From DATAEK01 sp036258055 (GTDB lineage: Bacteria; Acidobacteriota; Vicinamibacteria; Vicinamibacterales; 2-12-FULL-66-21): a stretch of 42,765 nucleotides of DNA. The translations under genes were made by a program, and so were the position numbers. Shown here in pieces: positions 14,883 through 24,087 of this stretch. Below the pieces are notes generated by a model. It had not been told where the DNA came from. It searched no databases and saw only the letters and a program-made list of their open reading frames with translations. The first letter of the stretch is position 1, and every line of letters begins with the position of its first letter. The DNA is taken from positions 1 to 42,765 of the forward strand of contig DATAEK010000277.1 in assembly GCA_036258055.1 (NCBI GenBank), in the 5' to 3' direction.

Positions 14883-16247
14883 TCAGGCGAGCGCGACGCG
14901 TTCGCCGTGTGCCTCCGGCCGTGGCGTGCCCAGCCTGAACACGTTCGGCGCCGGCTTGCGAATGGCGTTCCGGGTGTCGACGATCAGGTCCGCCTCGGCC
15001 ACCATCGCGTCGTAGTCGAACGCCTTGTGATCGGTCGCGATCACGATACAGTCGTAACGACCGAACGAGCCCCGTCCGGCCTCCACGCTCCTGATGTCCT
15101 TCCGGGCGGACCATTCGCGGCCGTGCACTTCCGGCACGTAGGGGTCCACATACGAGACGTTGGCGCCCTTGGCGTGCAACAGCCCCATGACGTCGAGCGC
15201 GGGCGACTCGCGCATGTCGTCGATATCGCGCTTGTAGGCCACACCGGCGATCAGAATGTTCGACCCGTTGATCGACTTCCGCTTCGAATTCAGCGCGTCG
15301 GCCACCTTCTCGACGACGTAGTGCGGCATCGAGCCGTTGATGTGTCCCGCCAACTCGATGAACCGCGGGTCGAAGCCGCTCTGCTTTGCCTTCCACGAGA
15401 GGTAGAACGGATCGATCGGAATGCAGTGGCCGCCCAGGCCCGGCCCGGGGTAGAACGCCATGAAGCCGAAGGGCTTGGTCTTCGCAGCCTCGACGACTTC
15501 CCAGACATCGATGTTCATCCGGTCGCACATGAGCGCGAGCTCGTTGACCAGGCCGATGTTGACGGCCCGGAACGTGTTCTCGAGCAGCTTCACCATCTCG
15601 GCGACGCGCGTCGAGCTGACCGGGATGATCGTGTCGACTGCCGAGCCGTAGAGCGCGCTCGCGAGCGCGAGACAGTCAGGCGTCAGCCCGCCCACGACTT
15701 TCGGCACGTTGCGCGTGTGGAATGTCGGATTGCCGGGATCGACACGTTCGGGCGAGAACGCCAGGAAGAAATCGGTGCCGGCCTTGAGCCCCTTGGCCTC
15801 GAGCAGGGGCTGGACGACTTCGTCGGTCGTGCCCGGGTAGGTCGTCGACTCGAGGCTGACCAGGATTCCGGGATGAAGATGCTCCGCGATCGCCTCCACA
15901 GCCGAAACGATGTAGGACATGTCCGGATCCTTGGTCTTCCGGAGCGGCGTCGGGACGCAGATGTTGATCGTGTCGAGATTCTTGACGACCGAGAAGTCCG
16001 AGGTCGCCTCGAGCTTGCCGCTCTGTCGGAGGGCACGAACGTCCGCGGTTGGCACATCGGGAATGTACGACTGCCCGTCGTTGATTGCCTGGATCTTGCC
16101 GGCATCGAGGTCGATGCCAGTCGTGTGGAAGCCGGCCTTCGCCAGTTCCACGGCGAGCGGCAATCCGACGTATCCGAGGCCGACCACGCCGGCTCTCGCA
16201 CGGCGACTCTCGATCTTTTCTCTGAGCGACGCGACTAGTGCTGACAT
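14883..16247 (-). CDS. Nucleotide-sugar 6-dehydrogenase (UDP-GlcNAc/UDP-ManNAc type)
   Basis: 454 residues. It oxidises the C6 hydroxyl of a UDP-sugar to the uronate with two NAD+, supplying acidic sugars for surface polysaccharides. The N-terminal Rossmann motif is GVVGLGYVGLPLAVELAKAG, followed by VPTPLRKTKDPD, ESTTYPGTT, FSPERVDPGN and the catalytic cysteine in GPGLGGHCIPIDP; the C-terminal domain has GVAYKRDIDDMRESPA. The ERVDPGN and HCIPIDP forms fit the WbpA/WecC group better than UDP-glucose dehydrogenase. ATG 16247 follows GAGGAG. Likely part of the exopolysaccharide locus whose regulators lie upstream. Confidence 0.9.
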   Translation of the reverse strand: MSALVASLREKIESRRARAGVVGLGYVGLPLAVELAKAGFHTTGIDLDAGKIQAINDGQSYIPDVPTADVRALRQSGKLEATSDFSVVKNLDTINICVPTPLRKTKDPDMSYIVSAVEAIAEHLHPGILVSLESTTYPGTTDEVVQPLLEAKGLKAGTDFFLAFSPERVDPGNPTFHTRNVPKVVGGLTPDCLALASALYGSAVDTIIPVSSTRVAEMVKLLENTFRAVNIGLVNELALMCDRMNIDVWEVVEAAKTKPFGFMAFYPGPGLGGHCIPIDPFYLSWKAKQSGFDPRFIELAGHINGSMPHYVVEKVADALNSKRKSINGSNILIAGVAYKRDIDDMRESPALDVMGLLHAKGANVSYVDPYVPEVHGREWSARKDIRSVEAGRGSFGRYDCIVIATDHKAFDYDAMVAEADLIVDTRNAIRKPAPNVFRLGTPRPEAHGERVALA

Positions 16248-16261
16248 CAAGTGCTCCTCGT

Positions 16262-16370
16262 AACTAGACCGGGGGGCTTCGCCCCGCCGGACCCCCCAGC
16301 GCCGTCGCTCGCGGGGGCCCCATCGCCCCGCTCCGCTCCGGCGGGCGCGCCCTTGGCGCGCTACACATGT
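16262..16370. repeat. GC-rich palindromic sequence, possible relative of the dispersed element
   Basis: GGGGGGCTTCGCCCC hairpin, then GGACCCCCCAGCG, GCTCGCGGGGGCCCCAT and GGGCGCGCCCTTGGCGCGC. The GCTCGCGGGGGCCCC block resembles the start of the dispersed GC-rich element, but the rest does not align well. Confidence 0.5.
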
Positions 16371-16398
16371 TCGTCCCATTCAGGCCGTGCAAACACGG

Positions 16399-17421
16399 CT
16401 AGCAGCCCTCCGCCGGCCGACGGGACGCGCCCGAGAGTACGCGCTGGAGCCATCCGCGCCCACCATCGTGCCGCGCGGACGGGAACCGCTCCGCGTGTGA
16501 CTCGCGTTGCGGGTTCAGCCGTACACCGGCGGAGCCGGATCCTGGGGCCGCGTGCGCGCGCTGTGTGCGCAGCACGTGGTACTCTTCCACGAGGACCTGT
16601 CGTTGCTCCGCCAGTTCCCGCTCCCGCTGCGCGAGCGCCAGCTCGCGTGGATCGAGGAGCGTCGACCGCACCGCCTCGTCGTCGGCGGCACGGACAACCA
16701 ACTGTTCCTGTACGGCAGCCGTGAGTACAGCCACCGGCTCGGCCGCCCTTGCGGGCGCCGCGTGTACGGGAACAGCGTGGGTGGTCGCGTCGGGCATCAG
16801 AGCCGGGGACGCTTGCGTCCCGGAGGCGGCCGGCAGTATGCCGGTGGTCTCCAGCTCCCCCAGAACCTCCTGGAAGAAGCGGAAATCGATCCGATGCCTC
16901 TCTTCAGCGTAGCCGAAGACGAGCGCCGCGTCACATATCACGTTGATGGTTCGTGGGATTCCTCCGCTGACCAGATGTATCAAAGCGGCGACATCCGCCG
17001 GGAACTGGAGGGGCGGTCCAAAGGCCGCAAGTTTCAGACGGTAATTGATATAGGCGCCGTATTGCCGCGGTCGAGGGGGGTCAGATGGCAGCTCACCGCG
17101 ATCCGCTGACGAAATTGTTCGAGCCGCGGCGACGCGATCGTGTCTCGCAGGTTCGGCTGCCCGACCAAGAGAATCTGCAGGAGCTTGGCTTTCTCGGTCT
17201 CGAGGTTGGACAGCAGCCGCACTTCCTCGAGCGCGGCGGCGCTCAGGTTCTGCGCCTCGTCCACCACGAGGAGCGGCCGTCGGCCGAGCGTGCGCTGCTC
17301 GACCAGGAACTGCCCGAGGTCTCGAATCGCGACCGGCTTCGACTTGCCGGGTCGGCTCGAGTTCGAAGTCGATCATCACCGCGTCGATGAGCTCGCGGGA
17401 CGTCGAGCCGGCAGCCGGCAC
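16399..17421 (-). pseudogene. ExeA/GspA-type AAA ATPase remnant, truncated and frameshifted
   Basis: Three frames together spell an ExeA-like ATPase. Frame 1 gives SRELIDAVMIDFELEP; frame 2 gives KSKPVAIRDLGQFLVEQR, VVDEAQNLSAAALEEVRLL (Walker B) and LLVGQPNLRDTI; frame 3 gives YINYRLKLAAF, ISGG-like VSGGIPRTINVICD and a C-terminal coiled stretch rich in AQRERELAEQR. The shifts lie near 17355 and near 17058, where GCGCC stands for an expected GCGGCC. The N-terminal part with Walker A is absent; an in-frame stop lies just upstream and the next gene ends 33 bases away. Intact relatives pair with exopolysaccharide/exosortase loci. The shifts alone could be sequencing errors, but the missing Walker A cannot be. 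Confidence 0.75.
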
Positions 17422-17453
17422 ATCCCAGCCCGACTGAGTTCATGACAACATCC

Positions 17454-17924
17454 TCATTGTGCATTTGGCGCGTTCCCGAGAGGCTCGCGCAGCGTACTGG
17501 AAAACTCGCGCAGCTCCGCGGCCTGGCGCAGCGTTTCCGCATCCGCGCCGTGCATGGGGCAGTTCGCGATGCCGACGGAGATCGCCGTCGGGTTGGCGAA
17601 CTGGTAGTGCTCGAATCGCGCGCGCAGCCGATCCACGACGCGCATCGAATTCGCGAGATCGGCGTCGAGGAGCACGACGGACAGCTGGTTCTGGTCCGTT
17701 GGGGAGAGCAGATCGGTTTCCCGCACCTCACGCCCGATGATCCGGCCGATCTCGCGCACCGTCTGCCGACACTCCGCCGGACCGCGGCTCGCCGGCTCGA
17801 TGACCAGGAGCGTGAGGAAGTTCTGCGATCGCATGGCGCGCTTCAGCTCGTTGCTGAAGACGAAGGCGAAGGCCTCAGGTGTGAGCACGCGTTTGTCCTG
17901 ATCAAGAAAAGGGTCTGCGGACAT
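17454..17924 (-). CDS. Degenerate GGDEF-like protein
   Basis: 156 residues. MSADPFLDQDKRVLTPEAFAF leads into a fold with NELKRAMRSQNFLTLLVIEP, IGREVRETDLLSPTDQNQLSVVLLDAD and ISVGIANCPMHGADAETLRQAA. This is the strand order of a GGDEF diguanylate cyclase domain, but the GG(D/E)EF active loop is replaced by TDQNQLSVV, so cyclase activity is not expected. It may bind a nucleotide or act as a partner for the neighbouring regulator. ATG 17924 (GTG 17927 possible) begins at the stop codon of the upstream sigma-54 activator, so translation is probably coupled. Confidence 0.65.
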   Translation of the reverse strand: MSADPFLDQDKRVLTPEAFAFVFSNELKRAMRSQNFLTLLVIEPASRGPAECRQTVREIGRIIGREVRETDLLSPTDQNQLSVVLLDADLANSMRVVDRLRARFEHYQFANPTAISVGIANCPMHGADAETLRQAAELREFSSTLREPLGNAPNAQ

Positions 17925-17926
17925 CA

Positions 17927-19078
17927 CTAGGCTCTGTCGAAGTTCGCTTCCTTGATTTTGTAGAGCAACGCCTTGTAGCTGATACCCAGCAATTCGGCAG
18001 CCTCGCGCCGGTTCCACCGCGTCCGCTGAAGCGTGCGGAAGATCATTTCCCGTTCCGCTTCGCGCGCGGCGTGACGCGCGATGTCTTTCAGCGACCCGAT
18101 TGTAGTGGCACCGTTGTCGCCCGGAGCCGGAGCCGGCCATGCTCCGGCCGGTACGGCCGGCGCGGCCATCGGCGACTTCGCGGCGGCGGGCGCCGGAGCG
18201 GTCACTGGAGCCGGCGTCTGGAGCGCCGGAATCGGGCTCGGTGCAGCCATGCGCCCGGCGATCGCTTCCGCAAGTTCGCGTCGGACCGACTCGTCGGTGC
18301 CCAGGATGACCATGCGCTTGACCATGTTCTCGAGCTCGCGCACGTTGCCAGGCCAGTCGTGCTCCGACAGCAGCCGCATGGTATCGGCGGCGAATGACAG
18401 ACGGGGCTTGTTGTAGTGCTCGGAGTACTGATCGAGGAAGAGATCGGTCAGCGCGGGGATCTCGTCGCGCCGCTGACGCAGCGGCGGGAGCGTGATGCAG
18501 ACCACGTTGAGCCGGAAGAAAAGATCCTCGCGGAACTCGCCATTGGCCACCGCCCGATCCAGATCGCGATTCGTGGCGGCCACGACCCGGACATCCACGC
18601 GCACGTCCTCGAGGCCGCCGAGCCGTGAGAATTCGCCGTCCTGCAAGACCTGCAGCAGCTTGGACTGTAGCGGCAAGTGCATCTCGCTGATCTCGTCGAG
18701 GAACATCGTGCCCTGGTTAGCGAACTCGAATTTTCCGGGCTTGTGCTGCAGCGCGCCGGTGAACGCCCCACGCTCGAAACCAAAGAGCTCGGACTCCAGC
18801 AACTCAGAGGGCAGCGCCGCACAGTTGACTTTCACGAACATCCGATCGCGGCGTGGGGACGCGGCATGAATGGCCCGTGCGACCAGTTCCTTGCCGGTGC
18901 CGCTCTCACCACGCACCAGGACGGTGACATCGGTATCCGCCACGCGCTCGATGAGCTCGTGGACTTCTTTCATTTTCTCGTTGCGGCCGAGAAGCGAAGG
19001 CGTCGGTCGTGCCCGCCGCGTTCGCACTTCCGCACCATCCGACCGCACCTCGACTGGCACCAAATGACGATCGCCCAT
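17927..19078 (-). CDS. Sigma-54-dependent enhancer-binding protein without receiver domain
   Basis: 383 residues. AAA+ domain with Walker A GESGTGKE (about 58-65), the sigma-54 contact loop GAFTGA, Walker B MFLDEIS, the arginine finger region FREDLFFRLNV and WPGNVRELENM; then an Ala/Pro-rich linker and a Fis-type helix-turn-helix (RWNRREAAELLGISYKALLYKI). It lacks an N-terminal receiver, only about 30 residues preceding the AAA+ part, so control is probably by a partner or by expression level. A sigma-54 promoter lies 52 bases upstream. The first gene of a probable unit with the GGDEF-like gene and the broken ATPase. Confidence 0.9.
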   Translation of the reverse strand: MGDRHLVPVEVRSDGAEVRTRRARPTPSLLGRNEKMKEVHELIERVADTDVTVLVRGESGTGKELVARAIHAASPRRDRMFVKVNCAALPSELLESELFGFERGAFTGALQHKPGKFEFANQGTMFLDEISEMHLPLQSKLLQVLQDGEFSRLGGLEDVRVDVRVVAATNRDLDRAVANGEFREDLFFRLNVVCITLPPLRQRRDEIPALTDLFLDQYSEHYNKPRLSFAADTMRLLSEHDWPGNVRELENMVKRMVILGTDESVRRELAEAIAGRMAAPSPIPALQTPAPVTAPAPAAAKSPMAAPAVPAGAWPAPAPGDNGATTIGSLKDIARHAAREAEREMIFRTLQRTRWNRREAAELLGISYKALLYKIKEANFDRA

Positions 19079-19129
19079 CGCACTGATTACCCGGCGAACC
19101 GAGGAAAAACGAGCACGTGTTCGCTGATG

Positions 19130-19145
19130 AGCAATGCCAATGCCA
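19130..19145 (-). promoter_or_regulatory. Sigma-54 (-24/-12) promoter
   Basis: On the - strand TGGCATTGGCATTGCT matches the consensus TGGCAC-N5-TTGCW with the required GG and GC at the exact spacing. Transcription would start near 19120, about 40 bases before the ATG at 19078. The downstream gene is itself a sigma-54 activator, and another activator gene lies just upstream. Confidence 0.75.
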
Positions 19146-19295
19146 CCAGGAAAACATTTCGTTTGGTTGAGAAAAGTTTACGTGAGTGCGGCGAATGCGG
19201 GCTGGAAACAGACGAGGTGGCGCATTGAGCACGGCAAAGAAGTGCGCAAGTTGGGAAGAAACGGCGTGCGCGACGGGTTCACGCACGCCAGCGGG

Positions 19296-20813
<1,518 letters not shown>

Positions 20814-21369
20814 CTATATTCCTCGCGGCGATGTCCGATCATGAAGAATCGCGCCGCCGTTCAACAGCTCGGGACGGAGTACGTAAGGATTGCTACACAT
20901 CCGATAGCACGGTGCCGACTCTTATTCAATAGTTGTACCTCAACAGACCAGCGAGACGCGACGCCGGCCCAGACTTGGAAGTTTTTTCTCGATTTCTGGC
21001 GTCAAATGTACCAGTCAGAGCAGCAAGTTCGTAACGCGCACCACGCTTTCTCGCCGCCTATCAGTCGAACTGGCCGTCACGGATGGTCGTGAGTCGGGTC
21101 GAGGACGAACATCGAGGGCGTGCACCGCGCGAATGTTCCTGATACACGCTCAGTGACCGCTGGAGGCGATGAGTCCCTGGGTTCGGCCGGACCGGCAGCC
21201 GGAACTACGGGCCTGAATGGCTTCGTGGAGCTGTGAGCACTCGATTCGCAGCGTGAAGGGTCGGACCGGTCGCATCACGTGCCAGCAGCGGATGTCCGTC
21301 TCTCGCGTTCGCCGCACGGTCCTACAGACGGCGACGGGCGTGCCCGCCGCCGTGAGTCCGTTTTCTGAG
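20814..21369. other. Gap without recognised gene
   Basis: About 556 bases between the response regulator and the kinase. The part near 20915-20945 is AT-richer and may hold the response-regulator promoter, but no clear -35/-10 or -24/-12 pair was found. No heptamer array, tRNA or convincing coding frame was seen on either strand. Confidence 0.6.
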
Positions 21370-22062
21370 CTACGCGCTCGGCAGCGCGATTACCGCGGCA
21401 GCCCGGACGTCGTCGCCCGGCGACCAGATCTGACCGCCGTGCGCATTGATGATCCGGCGCGCGACGGCCAGGCTCAGGCCGCTTCCACCTCTCCACTCGT
21501 CGAACGTGGTCAACGCCCCTGGATTGGCGGCTGCGACCTGATCGAGCCGCTCGTCATCCGCAATCGCGATCCAGGCGTGGGCGCGGCCGTCGATGTTCCG
21601 GGTTTCCTCGCGCACGAGGAGGCGAGAGCTCGTCACGAGCTCCCGACGCAGCGCATTGAATATTGATGCGAACGCCGTCCGCAACCGCGTGGGGTCACCC
21701 ACGATCGCCGAACCGCCCCCGCCCTCGGCGAGCTCCACGCTGAGGTCGCGATCGGGCGTCGGTGGGAGCGCGCCGATCGCCTCAGTCATGAGCGGTCTGA
21801 GGTCCACCGTGCTTTTGTTGAATGTGCCCGTTCCAGCCTCGAGATTGGCGAGATCGCTGACCTCGGCCAGAAGCGCTGACAGCCGCGCACAGGACTTTTC
21901 CGCTTCTTCGAGCAGCCGCCGCTGCTGATCGGTGATCGGCCCGGCGCGATCCTTCAACAGCATCCGCAGGTACCCGGCCACGACTGTCATCGGCGTCCGG
22001 AACTCGTGGACGGTCAGGGACAACAGGCGAGGCCAGCGCGGATCCACGGTCCCGTTCGGCAT
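21370..22062 (-). CDS. Short soluble histidine kinase
   Basis: 230 residues containing only the transmitter: HisKA with the phosphoacceptor in TVHEFRTPMTVVAGYL (about 18), then HATPase with an N-box-like FASIFNALRRELV, and a G-box GGSGLSLAVARRIINAHGG. There is no membrane segment or sensor domain, and no PAS or GAF domain. It could take its signal through another protein, or be a shortened kinase. The neighbouring NtrC-type regulator on the same strand is the natural partner candidate. The catalytic ATP lid is short. Confidence 0.8.
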   Translation of the reverse strand: MPNGTVDPRWPRLLSLTVHEFRTPMTVVAGYLRMLLKDRAGPITDQQRRLLEEAEKSCARLSALLAEVSDLANLEAGTGTFNKSTVDLRPLMTEAIGALPPTPDRDLSVELAEGGGGSAIVGDPTRLRTAFASIFNALRRELVTSSRLLVREETRNIDGRAHAWIAIADDERLDQVAAANPGALTTFDEWRGGSGLSLAVARRIINAHGGQIWSPGDDVRAAAVIALPSA

Positions 22063-22232
22063 GGCCGCATTCTAATACGGGCGAATCGCACGGTCGGGAA
22101 GCTCGGCCGCCCTCCGAGGGTTCTATGAAAAGGTGACTAGCCAGCCGTTCCCCGGGCAGGCAGGTAGCCAGTGCTAGAGTGAATCAGGGGAAACCTTTGG
22201 CGGAATCCGGCATCTGAACATCGAGGGACTTC

Positions 22233-23219
22233 ATGCTCATCAGGCGAGCTCCGGACATTCAATCCTCGGAGATTACCGACGAAAAGGTCTACCTGGGCCG
22301 GCGCGAGTTCATTCGCCTGGCTGGCGCGTCGGCGGCTTTCGCGGCGGCGAGCCCGCTTCTCCTGGCCTGCGGCAGCCAGCCTGCGTCCGCAGCGGGATCC
22401 CCGCCGGAGTTCGCGGGCGGACAGACACCGCTGCCCAACATCAAGGCGAAGGTCGTCACGACCGACGAGAAGTGGAACTCGTTCGAAGAGATCACGGGCT
22501 ACAACAACTTCTACGAGTTCGGGAGCGGCAAGGAAGATCCGCAGCGGTACGGCGGCCGCCTGAAGACGAGCCCCTGGAAAGTGAAAGTCGACGGCCTGTG
22601 CGACAAACCTGCCGAGTATCTGCTCGAGGACTTGATCAAGCCGTTCCAGCTCGAGGAACGTGTGTACCGCCTGCGCTGCGTCGAAGCGTGGTCGATGGTC
22701 ATTCCATGGGTGGGCATTCCCCTGAGCAGCATCCTGAAACGCGCCGAACCGCAGGACAAGGCGACCTTCGTCGAGTTCACGACGCTGCTGCGCCCGCAGG
22801 AGATGCCCGGTCAGACCACGAGTTCGCTCGAGTGGCCGTACGTGGAGGGGCTCCGGATGGACGAGGCCATGCACCCGCTCACGATCATGGCCGTCGGACT
22901 CTACGGCAAGACGCTGATGAACCAGAATGGCGCGCCGTTCCGTCTCGTTGTTCCGTGGAAGTACGGGTTCAAGAGCATCAAGTCGGTCGTGCGCATCCGC
23001 TTCGTCGGCAAGCAGCCGAGGACGGCGTGGAACATCGCGAACCCGCAGGAGTACGGCTTCTACTCAAACGTCAACCCGGAAGTCGATCATCCGCGCTGGA
23101 CGCAGGCGCGCGAGCGCCGCATCGGTGAGTACTCTCGTCGTCCGACGTTGATGTTCAACGGCTACGGCGATCAGGTTGCGTCGATGTACGCGGGAATGGA
23201 TTTGAAGAAGTACTACTAA
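22233..23219 (+). CDS. msrP: MsrP, molybdopterin-dependent methionine sulfoxide reductase
   Basis: 328 residues. MsrP repairs oxidised methionine in periplasmic proteins using a molybdopterin centre and electrons from MsrQ. A twin-arginine signal (GRREFIRLAGASAAF, about 23-37) is present. The Mo-ligating cysteine is C149 in RLRCVEAWSM. Further family blocks are YNNFYEFG, GQTTSSLEWPYVEGLRMDEA, GAPFRLVVPWKYGFKSIKS and the C-terminal ERRIGEYSRRPTLMFNGYG. ATG follows GAGGGA. The adjoining msrQ gene completes the system. Confidence 0.95.
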   Translation: MLIRRAPDIQSSEITDEKVYLGRREFIRLAGASAAFAAASPLLLACGSQPASAAGSPPEFAGGQTPLPNIKAKVVTTDEKWNSFEEITGYNNFYEFGSGKEDPQRYGGRLKTSPWKVKVDGLCDKPAEYLLEDLIKPFQLEERVYRLRCVEAWSMVIPWVGIPLSSILKRAEPQDKATFVEFTTLLRPQEMPGQTTSSLEWPYVEGLRMDEAMHPLTIMAVGLYGKTLMNQNGAPFRLVVPWKYGFKSIKSVVRIRFVGKQPRTAWNIANPQEYGFYSNVNPEVDHPRWTQARERRIGEYSRRPTLMFNGYGDQVASMYAGMDLKKYY

Positions 23220-23220
23220 T

Positions 23221-23300
23221 CGCTGTCCGCTGTCCGCTGTCCGGCTGCCCGCTGTCCGGCTGTCGGCTTCACGCTGCCGGCTGCCGGCTTCGGGCTGATC
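23221..23300. repeat. Heptamer array (GCTGTCC type) between msrP and msrQ
   Basis: Units GCTGTCC (three times), GCTGCCC, GCTGTCC, GCTGTCG, GCTTCAC, GCTGCCG (twice), GCTTCGG and GCTGATC, with an occasional extra G. It starts right after the msrP stop codon and ends a few bases before the msrQ ATG, with no visible Shine-Dalgarno sequence. Confidence 0.85.
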
Positions 23301-23304
23301 TTCA

Positions 23305-23919
23305 ATGCGTTTCTCCAAACTCATCGTCTTCGTCCTCGCGCTCTGCCCTGCGCTGTGGCTCCTGTTTCGTGCGCTGACGGGACGGCTTGGCGTCAACCCG
23401 ATCGAAGACCTCACGCTGACGACGGGTATCTGGGCGCTGCGGCTGTTGCTGCTGACGCTGGCGATCACGCCCATCCGACGCGTCACGGGCTGGAACGAAG
23501 TCATCCGCTACCGCCGGATGCTCGGCCTCTTCGCCTTTTTCTACGCGTGCATTCACCTGTCGATTTACCTGGTCCTGGATCAGGGGCTTGCGTTCGGCTT
23601 CATCCTCGGCGACATCGCCAAGCGGCGGTACATCACCGCCGGCATGGTCGCCTTCACCTGCATGGTGCCGCTCGCGATCACGTCAACCAAGGGCTGGATC
23701 CGGAGGCTCGGGCGCCGCTGGCAGCTGCTCCATCGCCTCATCTACGTCAGTGGCCTCGCGGCCTGCCTGCATTTCGTGTGGAAGGTGAAGGTGGCGATTG
23801 GCGAGCCGGTCTATTACGCCGCCATTCTGCTGGTCCTTCTCGGATTCCGGGTGCTGTGGCGCCTCCGGACCAGCCGGATGGCCCATGGCAAATGGAAAAC
23901 AGTAAATGTCAGATCCTAA
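23305..23919 (+). CDS. msrQ: MsrQ, heme-binding membrane partner of MsrP
   Basis: 204 residues, six predicted membrane helices of the ferric reductase-like type. Conserved features are the GIWALRLLLLTLAITPIRR start, RRMLGLFAFFYACIHLSIYL with a heme-ligand His, WQLLHRLIYVSGLAACLHFVW-like histidines split over helix five, and a short cytoplasmic end. MsrQ passes electrons from the quinone pool to MsrP. The last 13 residues (MAHGKWKTVNVRS) come from the start of the following repeat array, so the original C-terminus may have been changed. Confidence 0.9.
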   Translation: MRFSKLIVFVLALCPALWLLFRALTGRLGVNPIEDLTLTTGIWALRLLLLTLAITPIRRVTGWNEVIRYRRMLGLFAFFYACIHLSIYLVLDQGLAFGFILGDIAKRRYITAGMVAFTCMVPLAITSTKGWIRRLGRRWQLLHRLIYVSGLAACLHFVWKVKVAIGEPVYYAAILLVLLGFRVLWRLRTSRMAHGKWKTVNVRS

Positions 23920-24030
23920 AGCCGTTTAGAGACCTACCCGTTCGCCTCCCATTTGCCATTTACCCTCTGCCATTTATCATCCCGTTAGGTGCCATTTGCC
24001 ATCCCGTTAGCGCCCATTCACCCCCATTCC
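23880..24030. repeat. Heptamer-type array (CCATTTG) with inverted halves, overlapping the end of msrQ
   Basis: Left part: GGCAAATGGAAAACAGTAAATG; right part: CCATTTGCCATTTACC, CTCTGCCATTTATC, GCCATTTGCCATCCCG. The halves are complementary in pieces (CAAATGG against CCATTTG). ATCCCGTTAG occurs twice on the right. The left part is translated as the end of MsrQ. Confidence 0.7.
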
Positions 24031-24087
24031 GGCCCCTTGGGCTGAAATCGACTGCCTTCCACTGACAGAACCGTTACTCTCAGCCGT

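Noticed and set aside
14907..16238. Long + strand frame opposite the nucleotide-sugar dehydrogenase
   Set aside because: The - strand frame has complete catalytic motifs and a ribosome binding site; the + frame is its mirror with no recognisable protein.
17034..17267. A small separate ATPase gene with a Walker B motif
   Set aside because: It lines up with frames before and after it as one broken ExeA-like gene, so it is a fragment and not a gene of its own.
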